Shown: positions 1 to 13,288, numbered from the stretch's first letter. The stretch is DNA of 64,000 nt from Owenia fusiformis (GCA_903813345.2 CAIIXF020000001.1:61335885-61399884), one strand, 5' to 3'. The notes: a model not told the origin generated them from the letters alone. Program-made: numbers and translations.

Positions 1-120
1 CATGTTATATTTCAGGCACTGTTCATGTGTGGTACTCCAGTACATGTAAATTAAAAGAGGCATGTTATATTTCAGGCACTGTTCGTGTTTGGCACTCAAG
101 TACATACAGGCTAGAGAGCA
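1..120 (+). repeat. 60-bp tandem duplication spanning a COPB2 splice acceptor
   Basis: Bases 1-60 and 61-120 begin with the same block (CATGTTATATTTCAGGCACT) and stay similar. Each copy carries a full TTTCAG acceptor plus the start of the exon. The downstream copy continues into real COPB2 coding sequence, so acceptor 74-75 is taken as the true one. The distance between acceptors is 60 bases, with no stop in the coding frame, so use of the upstream acceptor would insert 20 residues without a frameshift. Confidence 0.85.
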
Positions 121-3100
121 CATTGAATTATGGGCTGGAGAGAGTTTGGGCAATATCATCTAAGAAGGGATCGAACAATGTAGCACTGGGATATGATGAG
201 GGCAGTATTATGATTAAGGTATGACAATACATTTTTAATTCACTCTTGTTGGAAATTGTATTCAAATATGTTTTATTTCATAAGATTTGCTTGATAACTA
301 AAGATGTCAGTCCCCTTTATCCATACAACTTGCATAAGGCTGGTAAACAAAAAGATAAGTTTTCTATTTGTATCTTGCACTCACTGAAATATTGAATTCC
401 AGCTTGGACGTGAAGAGCCTGCTATGTCCATGGACATGAGTGGAAAGATAATCTGGGCCAAACATGCTGAGGTGCAACAAGCAAACATCAAGGCACTTGC
501 TGATGCTGAAATAAAGGATGGTGAGAGACTTCCATTGGCTGTTAAAGATATGGGAAGTTGTGAGATATATCCACAAACCATACAACATAATCCTAATGGA
601 AGGTATGTATTCATTTGAGATTGGCAGATTTCATTTCATCTCAGTCAAGATTCCACGAGACAAAATTAAGTAATTTTACTGTCACTATTTCATTGTTTTG
701 TTCTGTCTCTACACTGTGTAATTGAAGTGTATGGTCCAAATCTTGAATAGTCACTTTTAAGAAGCAATACATTGTTAGATTTGGCTCTTTACTAAGGAGA
801 ACATAATTTTTTTTAATTTCTATTCAGTTACTCAATTCGTGTTTTTCAATTTTCACATTTGTTTTTCATTCATATTAATTTTGCTTCAGATCCTTAGAAT
901 TTAAAAAGCTTAAGCTTATTTTGATCACAGCATCAGATCTATCTGTATGTTTCTGTTTTGTGAAATCAGTGTAACCATTTGGAATGAAGTTCAGTTTGAC
1001 CTTGAATGTGTGCCTTTGAAGTTATGCATGTTTTATATTTATGTTGAAATGTGTTTATAGGTTTGTAGTTGTGTGTGGAGATGGAGAGTACATCATATAT
1101 ACAGCTATGGCCCTCAGGAACAAGAGCTTTGGCTCTGCACAGGAGTTTGTCTGGTCTAATGATTCCTCAGTTTATGCCACTAGAGAAGGAAGCTCGTCAT
1201 TAAAAATATACAAAAACTTCAAGGAGACAAAATCATTCAAGCCAGACTTCGGTGCTGAAGGTAAGCTTGACGTTTTGACTCTTTATTAACAAGGGATGGG
1301 AAAAACAGTTTTGTGGAATGTTACTCATTTCTTCAAATATACTCCTCAAAAAAAGTTAAGGACCTCATAGGTTTACATGTTAACCCCCATATTTGTTTAA
1401 TGACTGTTTTCTAAGCGGGGAACAAAAGAAATCCCAATAAAGTAAATAAAATCTGTATCTTGATTATATTCGCTATATTCTGTCAAAATTTGATGTCAAA
1501 ATTGATGAATTTCATGAAATGTAACAAAAATGGCAGATCCCATGTTAAACAAATGGGGAATGGTGGCTTAGGGGCAACTCAGATTTTGGAATATCTATTC
1601 AGCAAAACATTTATTAAAAATACTTTCCAAGTAGAAAATTGAATGATTTTACATTTTACATGCTAAATGTCTCGCTTATGTTGTTAAAATTAGCGATACG
1701 GAGCGTTAAAGTAATTTTGACCACCTCACTGAACCACCTGTGTTATTTCAATAAGAGGTTCATTAAAAAGTTATTGAATTTGAAACCATTAACTTTTGTA
1801 AAGCCTGGACAATTAAATCATATTTTTGTCGAGTAGACAATTTAGCAAATTTAATTATCTCTTACAATCTCAACTTTGAGAGCAATCGGATGGATGGATC
1901 GTTCCTCATATGACTTATGGCAACCCAACCATTCCCCATTTGTTTAACATGGGATCTGCCATTTTTGTTAAATTTCATGAAATTCATCAATTTTGACATC
2001 AAATTTTGACCCAATGTAATGGAGATATAACATTGAAACGTTGCGGACTTTATAGTTAATAGAATCAAGATACAGATTTATTTTCTTTATTGGGATTTCT
2101 TTTGTTCTCCGCTTAGAAAACAGTCGTTAAACAAATATGGGGGTTAACATGTAAACCTATGAGGTCCTTAACTTTTTTTGAGGAGTATATTTCAGATTCC
2201 TTTGTCTTATACCTGAATAATACAGAAAATTGTGTTTCTGAACGATATAATAAAATATTGCAATTTGTGATTATATATGATTTAATGAGTGAAATTGTTA
2301 TATGAGGTATACATTTCCTGTCTATAGGTCTTCATGGAGGTTTCATGTTGGGAGTTCGTTCAGTTAGTGGTTTAGCTTTCTATGACTGGGAGTCTACAGA
2401 TCTTGTACGCAGAATTGAAATCACGTCAAAACAAGTAAGCTTTCATCCTATTTAATGTATGATTGGTAGAATATCATGAAAAATTGCATGTAGTTATTAA
2501 ATGTGAGTCTCATTTTCATGAAATTATATTGTACTCATTATAGAGTGTGTAATGCGTTGCAGTTTAATGTTGTTTGTCATTTACCCCCTCATGCTGAAAC
2601 CTTCAAGTTGCGTTTAAGCCTCCTTTATATCAATGTTTTTTAGGTCTACTGGAGTGATAGTGGTGAGTTATTATGTATTGCAACAGACGAGTCATTCTTC
2701 ATACTGAAATACAAAGCAGAAGCTGTAGAAGCTGCCAAAGATAATCCAGAGGCTATCACTGAAGATGGAATTGAAGATGCATTTGATGTAAGACCTTTGT
2801 TAGTGAAATATAAATAAATCACCTGGCATATACCAGAATTTACTGTCTAGATATATATGTAGTTAAATGAAAAGTGTTTTAAAACAAAGATATATAATAT
2901 GATAAAGGCTTAGCTAGTTTTGAAACCTCATTGTTGTTCTAAGATTTTATGACACTTTACAAGTCAAGCCATGAAGCGACATACAGTATCTGATTCATCT
3001 GAACAATCCCTTTATGTTAAACAGCTGTATTTATCATAGAACTAATGCAGCTTCTCGTGTTCAGGTTATCGGGGAGATTGAAGAAGTTGTAAAGACAGGA

Positions 3101-6100
3101 GTGTGGGTGGGAGATTGCTTCATCTACACCAACGCTGTAAACAGACTCAACTACTATGTTGGAGGAGAGATTGTCACAGTTGCTCACTTAGACAGGTTGG
3201 TGTCTCATACACTTATTAGGTTGGTGTCTCAAACACCATTTAGGGTAGTGCCTCATGCGCCATATAGGGTATACATATAGGGTTGTACATATACAATGTA
3301 TCATTCACCATATAGGGTTGTACATATACAATGTATCATTCACCATATAGGGTTGTACATATACAATGTATCATTCACCATATAGGGTTGTACATATACA
3401 ATGTATCATTATCCCATCGAACGAAGTTCGGAGGGATATAGGGAACGCCTCCGTCCGTCCGTACGTACGTCTGTCCGTCCGTCCGTCCGTCCGTCCGTCT
3501 GTCTGTCTGTCTGTCCGTCCGTCCGTCCAGGCAATAACTCAAATACCGTTAGCCCGATTTTGTTCATATTTTGTTTCACATATACCCTATGGGGGTAGAA
3601 GTTCTGCTCGAAAGCCGATTTTCAAAATGGCCGCTCATTCAAAAATGGCGGCCATTTTAGTGCCGATTTTACTGTAATTTAGGTGCAATATGTAAAACTG
3701 TAGTAGCAATATGTTTTAAATGTAAAAAAATTATATAGGACATTGATAAAGCTAGAAATGTAGATATTAAAGAAGCACATGGCAGCCATCTTGAAAAATG
3801 GCGGCCTTTACTCGTTATTTTACAATTTTTGCTGTAACTTGAAAAGTAGTGGAGCAATTTTGTTCATATTTGGTATGTGAATACTATAAGCATGGCACAC
3901 TGTCTAATGACACTTTTGGTAGAAGGCGGCCATTTTGAAAAATGGCCACCATTTTAAAGTATTTTACTATAACTCGAAAAGTAGTGGAGCGATTTTGTTC
4001 ATATTTGGTTGTGAATGCTAGAAAAAAAGCATGTTACTTCTGATGACAACTTGGCTAGTGAGCAACCATTTTGAAAATGGTGGCCTTATGTGTGTTATTT
4101 TATGATATTTGCTATATATTTCGTTTGCCAGCCAGCCATTTCTGTTCGATGGGATTCGCTACGCTTTGGCGTTGCCGTTGTTCTGGTTCACCATATAGGG
4201 TTGTACATATACAATGTATCATTCACCATATAGGGTTGTACATATACAATGTATCATTCACCATATAGGTTGGTGTCTCAAACACCATATAGGTGGGTTT
4301 CTCAAGCACTATGTAGGATAATGTCTCAAACATCATATCAGGTAGTGTCTCATACATTAGCCATTTGTATTTATTTGCTCTATCACATGTACTTCATATG
4401 TTACCATTTGCCTTCTGTGTTGCAGAGTGATGTACCTGTTAGGCTACATTCCCAAGGACAACAGACTCTACCTGGGTGACAAGGAACTCAACGTTGTCAG
4501 CTACTCATTGTTGTTGTCTGTGCTAGAATACCAGACTGCCGTGATGAGGCAAGACTTTGAAACCGCTGACAAAGTATTGCCAACTATTCCAAGAGAACAA
4601 CGCACTAGAGTTGCACACTTTTTAGAAAAACAAGTGAGTATTGTGAAAATAAAAGTGGGCAAATTTTTTGTTTGATCTCGAGACTCTGAGTCGGACAGCT
4701 ACATTTTTCCAAGTATTATGTTTTTATTTTATTTTATAAATTCCTTGTTTTTGAATGGGCTCTATTTAGAAATTGTTATTTGTAAAGGTAATTTCTGAGC
4801 TTTCATTCATTTTACCTCGTGTTGTAGGGATTCAAATCTCAAGCACTGGCTGTAACTTGTGATCCTGAGCATAAGTTTGAGCTGGCTCTACACCTTGGGG
4901 ATCTCAAGATTGCATATACACTTGCCAAGGAAGCAGAGGTAAGAAATAGGCTACATTTATATCATGTCCTTATTCAGGCTTTTAACTATGAAGTACAAAT
5001 GGAATTCCATGGATAGTTTTCTATGCTGTTTTGCTGATGAATTGGACTGTGTTAACCTGAATCATTTTCTCTCACTCCAGTCTGAACAGAAGTGGAAACA
5101 ACTGGCAGAGTTAGCGACATCCAAGTGTGAAATGGGACTGGCTCAGGAATGTCTCCATCAGGCACAGGACTTTGGCGGTCTCCTTCTGTTGGCCAGTTCT
5201 GCAGGGAATGGACGAATGGTTGCAAAGTTGGGCGAAACTGCAGAGAAAACTGGTCAAAATAATGTAGCATTCTTGTCATACTTTTCTCTTGGACAGTAAG
5301 TGTTGACAACAAATCATTAGATATTTTCACACTCTTAAACCGACTTAGTGATAACATTCAATTGTATTGAAATAGCAAAGCTCGATGAGAGCTGTATCCA
5401 AATAATAGAACTAAAATGCTGTTCTTATGAATTTGATTGTTTTTATCACATTGAGTTGCAGACCAATAGAGCTTTGATATCTCATGATGCAGTTGAAAAC
5501 CTCTCATACCATATCCCATGTTTATATTTCAGGATTGAGAGGTATGGATTTAAATCAAATCCCATGTTTATATTTCAGGATTTAGAGGTATGGATTTATA
5601 TCATATCCCATGTTTATATTTCAGGATTGAGAGGTATGGATTTATTATATCCCATGTCTATATTTCAGAATTGAAAGGTGTTTAGAAGTGTTGATCAGCA
5701 CAGGGAGATTACCTGAAGCCGCATTCTTTGCCAGAACCTACATGCCAAGTAGAGTATCTGGGTAAGTTTTCATTTAAACCTGAATTGCAATAAGTGTACT
5801 ATCATAGTATGCATGCCTTTCTAATAAAATGATTCTAGAGACTTCACTAGTTCTAGTCAATGTAAAACCACTGCTACTCTGAAGTATCCTTCCAATCTAA
5901 TTTCATTTAAACTACTCTTGTTTCAGGATTGTTGAACTATGGAAGAAAGACCTGGCAAAAGTTAACGTGAAGGCAGCCCAGTCGCTGGCAGACCCTGGCC
6001 AGTATGAGAACCTGTTTGATGGACTCAAAGAGACATATAAAGCAGAGGAATATCTGAAGCCTGAGAGAAAGAGGATATTCCCAGCCAGTAACTTCCCAAA

Positions 6101-9100
6101 TGTAACTGTAAGTCCATATTATCACATTATAATGTGATATCATATCAAATATTTGGAAAAGCATTGATTAGTCAATAGCAAATTTTGTATGAAATATAAG
6201 TCAATAGAAAAAGCACTGCAGTTTAGAGTGCCAGTATATTACAATACTCTAGTGCAGCTAGGATAAAAATTAGACCGGGCAGATTTAGGATCTCGCTAAT
6301 TTTGAACTTCTTTTACATGGTTTTAGTTAAAGAATATCTGAATAAATATATTTCTATACAATACTGGTGAGGCAATAGCCTCATCTGCCTCACCTGCCTT
6401 ATGCCTCGTTATGCCATGATACTAATTGGCATATTCCATTAATATGTGAACTGTAAACTGTATTTGCAGCCGAACTGGGAACGTAATCCTGTAGAAGAAA
6501 TGCTAGCAGCAGAACAGAGCGGTGAATTCTCCCCAGCTGGTCAATCAGAGCCTGACTCCACTCCAAGCAATATCACAGAGGTACAAGCCAGTTTATGTCT
6601 CAATGCATTTACCAATGAATGAAGTGTTCTTACTCATGAAATGCTATTGTAACCATTAGATTAGTCCAATGAGTTTAATGTCCCAGCTAATCATTTTCTA
6701 AAAAATCAGAAAATGATTTCAGGACCTGTAACATTTTCATTGTATCTGTAAAATTGTTTTGAACCACCATAACTGGATATCATATGTTTTGTACTATTCT
6801 ATTTAAATACACATTAATAATCTAATAATAATTGGCCAAGATAGCAACTTCAGTTTGTTTTTATTAAAAGAATGAATTAGCAAGAATTGTTCTAAATTAT
6901 TTTATTAATACTTTCAATTAATAAAAAGATGGCACTAGTATCTATGTGATCAAATATCTCGTAGTTCAAGAGATAATGTTTAGAGATCCGTATGTTTATT
7001 TGTGTTAATAGATGTCAGTGTAATCATTAGAACTTTCCTCTCAACACAAGAGACCCTACCACCCCTGGCACATGAACTCTTCCAGTTGTAACCTTACTTT
7101 CAACTTTCAACCCAATTTTAAGGCAGCAGGAACACACCTCAAACATTTCTATCCCTCTCTGTTTCCCCAATTGCTAGACAGCTGGATTGACCAATCAGGA
7201 TGGCTTCTATATGCCATATTTCACCTCCCTGCTTGCAGTGTAGCTGTCTGTTTGCGGCTTGATATATTGATGTATTATTGTCAGAGAAATTAAACATTTA
7301 CTTGTTAGTTAGGCTTGAGTTGATACTACACTTGCTGTATCCACTTAAGCCTTTCTAGTATTTAATTGCCCTGCAATTAAGCATAATGAATTGCTGCAAT
7401 TAATATCAAATTATTAAATCAGTTTTTAACTTTCAGTTTACTTCAATGCATGTCACATTTTAGTTAATTTTCTTTAGGTTTTTCATGATTTATCATATTT
7501 TGTTTATTCTGTTGTGCCAGCATACAGTTTAGTTCCATGTTTCTTTAGCAATCTGAAGACAGTCCAGTTGATGTAGAAGTTGAGCAGGAACAAGATGCTC
7601 CTAATGACCTCCAGGAAAGTTTAAGATCAGTCATATCAGGCCTTGTAGAGACAGAGAGTGAAGAGCCTCCTACCCAAGAGGTATTCAAACTTGGACTTGC
7701 ATGAGGCTTGGGGTCACTCTTATTATCCAACCATACAAAATTAGTGTGGTGTATGGTTCGCATCAAATAACATTGGTGTGCATGTGGGATAAGGTCACCA
7801 TACAACATTTCAATGGGATATGGTCACAAAAAGCATTTGTTTTTCAAAATTTAATTTAAAAGTGTATTTTGGCAATGCAAATATTCATGAATTTTTAGGT
7901 ATAAATGAATTTTCCAAAAATCGAGTAAAAATGTTGTTTGATGTTTGGTGTTGATGGGTTTGCAACTTTGCCATTATTTAGTTTTTAAAGCATCATGTCT
8001 TTGTTAACTTTTTAGGATTTTCTTTATTTAGCATGCTTAGCTTAGACATAGTTGGATTTGTGCATAGTTTTATTTTAGTTTAGATTTTTATACATTTGTA
8101 CTGTGTTTTAGCTCTGTTTACTTTTGTAATTTCTTTCATTAACTAGATTACATAAAGCATGTTTCAAGCGGAACCCTTCAAGCTACAGAAATTCTGAAAC
8201 ATTACATCTGAATGTATCCTAGGATCATTGACTTGATAGTCCTAGATGTATAAACTTATATTGCCAATAGGATTACTAAACAGTTGCTTGATAGTTACCA
8301 CCAGCTAGAAAATGTTGAATAATATGACAACAGCGATAATTATGCAGATTTTAACATTATTACAGATCATACTTTTTCGGATGATTTTATTACAAAAATA
8401 TTAATAAAATATATCTACTTATTTCTATTAAACAGGGTTAGTTTTGTAACTACATGTATTGAGGTGAAATGCATACTGGCAAGTATAAAGCGAAGATGAC
8501 ATGTTCAACTTATTGCAGAAACAGCTGGTTTACATCACACACAGAATTGTTACATTTCTGTTTATTTGTATTCAACTATGACATATGAAGTAACATTACA
8601 GTTCACTAGGACCACAATGCTTTTGCTGGATGAACATTGCAGTGTCTACAAAACTACATTTAACTCATTTTTATGAACATTTTCTTTTTCTTAAAACCTC
8701 TCACTGAACACCTCCTTTCTCTGAACACCTCCTTCTGAATACCTCCTTTCTCTGAACACCTCTTTCTGAACACCTCCTTTCTCTGAACACCTCCTTCTGA
8801 ACACCTCCTTTCTCTGAATACCTTGTTTCATTCATTAGACAACATTTATCAATCAATCATTATTTAATTTCACCCAATATTGTTCAGTCTTGGGCACCAA
8901 AGATGTTAACAACATATAATATATTAAATAACTCAACTTCATTTACTGCAGAGAAAATGATTTATTTTCAATGTGTTAATAAATCATTATTCGCTGAAGT
9001 AAATGAACTGGAGTTATTTAATATATTACCAGAGTGATGAATCTACACAGGAACATGTATACCGTGAAGTTTCAGTTTAGTTATATAGATAATTGTATTG

Positions 9101-12100
9101 AAATCAAATGATATTCAAAGACTGTTTGTACAACAATATAACATACTCATTGCTAAATATTAAAATGTTTGAAATAATTGATAAATTAGAATATTTGTAA
9201 CTATTTTCAGGCAACCCCGCCACCTAGTGCACAAAAAACAGAGCCAGTAGAGCCACCTATAACAGAAGCCTCTAAAAAAGCTGCAGATATAGAAAAGGAA
9301 TTAGAACTTGACCTTGAAAATTTAAATATAGATGAAAATATAGATACTTCAGTAAGTAAACCATAAATTCATTTCTAATCCTTCTTCTTCTACTGTGAAT
9401 GTCAAATTGGAGTCTTTTGTTTAACACCATTCTCTTGGTGAAAAACTATTTTCTTAAGAACATGTGGTATTTCTTTTTTATTAATGTTAATTCCCTACAG
9501 GCAAATCTGGGGACTTCAATTCCTAAAAAAATCCTAAAGAATTCAGGTGCATAGCCAGGACCAAAAATAGGTGAGGCAAATTACATTGATGAGGCAAATT
9601 TGGACTAAAATGGGAAATAATACTATTATGAGACTTCATTTTACAGTTCTAATTTAAAAATACATCTGAATTAATATTTTCTTTGTTTGACAACTACCCC
9701 ATGCCTGGGCACACTAATGAAATCAAACTAAATGAAGGCCAATGGAAATGTATGCTATGAACATATGCCCCTTCTACTTCTACTTTAACACAAATGTGCA
9801 ACTATTGCTAGAGTCATTGATAAGCTTCACTGATATTCATAAAAGAATTTCAAAATATTTTGAGTGGTTTATTCTTCTCCATACAAACTGCATGTCTAAT
9901 TTGTCAAGATATATTTTCTTGTTATGGTTAAAATGTCAGTTAGCTGATTGTGATAGCTTTGTTTACAAAAACTTACATTTTACTCTGTTTTTCTATATAA
10001 TCAAGCAATGAGTTACATATCACATACATTACTGTACTACCAAGCTGTGCTAGTATGTAGCTTATTTTGAAAACTGTTTGAAAATGTTGAAAAATAGTGC
10101 TGGGATGTTATTTGCAATGCGTGTTGGTGTAGAATCATACTTTTAGAACGTACCATTTGGCTTAATTCATCTAGCGTTATTTGTGTTTTTGCCAGAATGT
10201 TGAAAAACATCTCCGCAAAACTGAGTTTCTAAGTATCTGAGCCACTTACACATGTAAGATCATTCGCACAATAAATGAACATCGATTTCTTCCAGTAGAC
10301 TTGATATACAACAAGGCAAATACAGTGCATGCTTCCCAATGATAGTAGGGAGATAATTAGAAAATTCCTAAGAAGTTGTGTGAAAGAAGTTTTGCTTCAC
10401 AAAGTGACTCTGGAATGTTGCCATGCCGACCAGACCAACTGCACACTCCTCGATATAATCAATATATTCACCATTTTAAAAATACAGACTTCTTTTTAGC
10501 GGGCCTGGAATTCCAACTTTAATTGTTGGTTGAAATTGGGTAAGGGGCAGGGTGGGTGGCGAAGCCCCTTGTTGCAAGCTCTACCATCTGGTCGCTAACT
10601 TTAAGTGCTCCAACTGAATATTCAATGCTATTCTAGCACACATGCGTCTTTGGTTTCCAAACAAAATGTTTGGGATATGATATGTTCAAATATTTTTTGA
10701 CCTTTTTATAGAGTGTTGAAACGCAAGTATTAGAGTTTGGTTCTAGCATATTGCAAACATTCACTTATATTTACTGTGAAAATATTGGCGAGATCATCCA
10801 CTGGAGGAATATTATCAAATTAACTAATAATTGTTTTCGTTGAAGGTAAAACCTGCCAGAGAGGGGCAAAGGGGAAGGATCGGATATAACATATAACAAT
10901 ATGTTCAAAGCATCAGGAATATATTTGATGGAAAAGGATTCATAGTTTTTTTTATTAAACTGGAAAATTTCGTAAATAACATCAAATGAATCAAAACATT
11001 TCAAATAAAACAAGCTTGAAAGAAAAAACTTGTTCTTTATGTCTGATTGCCTGTTTTTATTTATAAACTAAGAGTTTTATAAGTAAAAACATTTAGCTTC
11101 AACCCAATGTAACTTAATCCCAGCTTCACAAAAATAGAACCCAACCTGCAAAGTATAACTACAGCCTTATATTCATATTTGTTGATTTGTATCAGATTTT
11201 GTTTAGTTAAAACATCACAATGTTTTGGGGAAATATGATTTCATATTATTACCAATGACCCAAGGACCTTACACAAGTCAACTGAGCCAGAGATTGGATG
11301 TGAATATACATATAGCTACAATGTATCACATAGAAGGGATACACAGTAACAGTTTAGATATCTTAGTGAATCTTCATTTAAACATTCAGTGTGTTTGTTA
11401 AACAACCCCTTTGGCCCAGTAGTACGGCTCCAGTCTTAAGAGCCTTAAGAAATCTAAAACCCCAATCTTTGAATGGGAGATAATTTAGGATTAAATCATT
11501 AAACTGATACATTTATTTGTGACCAAATATCTTTTATTGAAAGCAAACATTTCTTGAGTTACCTTTGATAAGAGACCTGACCGCACACAAGTTGAGTGTT
11601 GTGAATCTTGGCTATTGTCACCCTCTCAACTCCAACTTAAACACCATCTTGTTTTGATTTAACATCCTCAGTGGGATCTAAACAACAGATTATCTTTGCT
11701 AGACTAAAACACTTGATAGAACCACTAACAAGATCTGAACACTGAACATCTAATCTAAACCAACATGTACCACGAATACCTGAAATAATGAGTGTGCAGA
11801 TAAATTAATTATAATTGAATAAATAAAACATATGATTGACTTCACACACAATCCTTAGAGTTCATTTGAATACTTGGTCCCTCTAAATATATTTGAAAGT
11901 GTGGAATAAAATTTAAGTATTATGCAATAAATAGTTCTGTGTCCTTAGAGTTCATTTGAATACTTGGTCCCTCTAAATATATTTGAAAGTGTGGAATAAA
12001 ATTTAAGTATTATGCAATAAATAGTTCTGTGAATAATTTATAAATAAAGGTATTCACGGAATAAAATCAAATGAAAGATATTGATGGTATTTGGCTCATA

Positions 12101-12592
12101 AAATTGTCTCTTAAAATATTTTGTTTTTCTGTAAATTAAATAATATTTTTATTGTTAGATGTACATTTGGCCCTAGGGTATATATACAAATATATTTAAA
12201 ATGAAGTTACAAATTGAAGAAAGATATTTAGTATTTTTAAAGGTGGACAATTTTCAGAGCATTAAATGTGGTTAATTCTTGAATTTTATATTTATGATTT
12301 TAGCAGCGGTAGAACACATGTATTTGTATTTATGCAGTTTAGACATCATTTGATAGTTTATTAATACTTGTTGAATTCAGTATAGTCTTATAACTAAACA
12401 GATTGTGTTCCAGTATGTACCATTATACCTTGGATATTGAATAAATGAGTGAACATTTGAATAAATGAGTAAACACATTGAATAAATGAGTGAACAATCA
12501 AACTATCATTTCAGAATGTAAATAGTGCTTCAACATTTAAATTGTATTTTCAGGATGTAAATCTGGATGATGAGGACTTACTGGAAGACTAG
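76..12592 (+). CDS. COPB2: Coatomer subunit beta' (COPB2), 3' part, 15 exons
   Basis: Beta' subunit of the COPI coat, which drives retrograde Golgi-to-ER vesicle traffic. Coding exons read by frame continuity: 76-218, 403-602, 1061-1260, 2328-2434, 2644-2787, 3065-3195, 4426-4633, 4828-4938, 5081-5295, 5669-5761, 5927-6107, 6470-6580, 7549-7680, 9211-9351, 12554-12592 (stop TAG). All joins are GT-AG and in frame, giving about 717 residues. The family is about 900 residues, so the N-terminal WD40 blades lie left of the window. The first exon enters at the end of the WD repeats ([13 protein letters not shown]). It continues through very conserved stretches such as [43 protein letters not shown] and [10 protein letters not shown], which form the second propeller and alpha-solenoid. 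The tail (6470 onward) is acidic, variable and ends LDDEDLLED. Identification is near certain; only the small tail exons are less secure. Confidence 0.96.
1340..2187. mobile_element. Foldback (TA-flanked) DNA element in a COPB2 intron
   Basis: About 250-base terminal arms are inverted copies of each other: 1342 onward (CTCCTCAAAAAAAGTTAAGG) recurs as its reverse complement ending at 2186. The inner arm block around 1490-1560 is mirrored at about 1925-2010. The outer ends are flanked by TA, as expected of Tc1/mariner-type non-autonomous elements. No transposase is seen; ORFs inside read through the arms. It lies in the intron between exons 1061-1260 and 2328-2434. Confidence 0.8.
3195..4390. 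repeat. Intronic minisatellite array (about 30-35-bp units), interrupted by an insertion
   Basis: The intron between exons ending 3195 and starting 4426 is almost all repeat. A 35-bp unit (CACCATATAGGGTTGTACAT plus 15 more bases) is exact at 3306-3410 and returns at 4189-4258. Diverged relatives containing GGTTGGTGTCTCAAACACC occupy 3195-3265 and 4265-4360. The real splice donor at 3195/3196 sits in the first diverged unit, so the array appears to have grown from the exon edge. Confidence 0.85.
3411..4188. mobile_element. Inserted element with (CCGT)n microsatellite, inside the minisatellite
   Basis: The segment cleanly interrupts the 35-bp array. It begins ATCCCATCGAAC, and the reverse complement GTTCGATGGGAT ends at 4155. 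The terminal-repeat-like ends are followed by 33 more non-array bases to 4188. Inside are a CCGT/CTGT tetranucleotide run (3450-3530) and repeated blocks around GCGGCCATTTTGAAAAATGG. No coding capacity. The family is not recognised with certainty. Confidence 0.6.
5512..5668 (+). repeat. Array of duplicated splice-acceptor segments in COPB2
   Basis: Four successive copies of a 44-46-bp unit (CCCATGTTTATATTTCAGGA and following bases) end at acceptors 5531-5532, 5577-5578, 5623-5624 and 5667-5668. The last precedes the real exon (IERCLEVL). The three upstream copies also duplicate about 12 bases of exon. The 5624 and 5578 decoys would cause a frameshift or an immediate stop, so only the last gives an intact protein. 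Confidence 0.85.
7681..9210. repeat. COPB2 intron with CTGAACACCTCCTT array
   Basis: This 1.5-kb intron holds no coding signal. At 8696-8823 there is a short array built of CTGAACACCTCCTT and CTGAACACCTCCTTTCT units, about 31 bp per higher-order unit. At 8917-9028 a 112-bp inverted repeat begins and ends with TAATATATTA. The rest is unremarkable AT-rich sequence. Confidence 0.7.
11852..12031. repeat. Two tandem copies of a 90-bp unit
   Basis: TCCTTAGAGTTCATTTGAAT starts at 11852 and again at 11942, and the whole 90-base unit is repeated essentially without change. It lies in the last COPB2 intron (9352-12553). The near identity indicates a recent duplication. Confidence 0.9.
12425..12500. 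repeat. Short tandem repeat before the last COPB2 exon
   Basis: ATTGAATAAATGAGTGAACA-like units of about 21-25 bp occur three times just upstream of the final COPB2 exon. The remaining intron (9352-11850) shows no gene or RNA that I can support. Confidence 0.65.
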
Positions 12593-13282
12593 CACAAGGA
12601 ATATTGTACATAGGACTTTTATTCCAAAGGGACTTTTATTCCTGGTCCAAAGATCCATTTGAGATCGAGGGGATCTTTGGTACTTGAAAATCATAATTGT
12701 GTATGTATCTAGGAGGAATATTTTATTTAAACTCATTATAGACCTAACACACCTGACTAGAAGCTGGCTATCTGGAAGTGCCATTTGATGGCAATTGGCA
12801 TGGCAGTTTTCATATCAAACAAGTCCATTGTTGTTGCGTGAATTTCACATTTCATATTGAAATAGAGAAAGATGAATGGATTATGGAAAGTGATGACTTT
12901 GATGACAATAGTTTAAATGCACATTCATTATCGTATATCAGAGACCCTTGCTCAAGACAAGGACATCAGAATCATTGTTTTAATTTGCTATCGTTATGGC
13001 ACTCAAATTAGAGAATCTGACATTTCATTTTCACTTTGTCACTCAGCTTTCAACAATAAGCAAATATTTTGGCATGAGAATGTTTCTTTCTAAATAACTA
13101 AATCAATAAAGTGAATGTTTCAATGTATGGGAATGCTGAATGTTGGCAGGGAGATGTTCTGGGGTGCAAGAGAGCGTGAGAATGGAAGTTCTATCTATTC
13201 AAATTCAATTCCAATCCACTAAAAATGAGATTCTAAAATAGTGTTGAAGTATTGTTTGTTTTAGCTTGTCACCTATTTTGTA

Positions 13283-13288
13283 AATAAA
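13283..13288 (+). terminator. Candidate COPB2 polyadenylation signal
   Basis: AATAAA lies about 690 bases after the COPB2 stop codon. A second AATAAA at 13105-13110 is an alternative. No other gene on this strand lies nearby, so both are assigned to COPB2 by position only. Confidence 0.45.

Noticed and set aside
3366..3677. ORF with [10 protein letters not shown] repeats
   Set aside because: Produced by the CCGT tetranucleotide run of an intronic inserted element.
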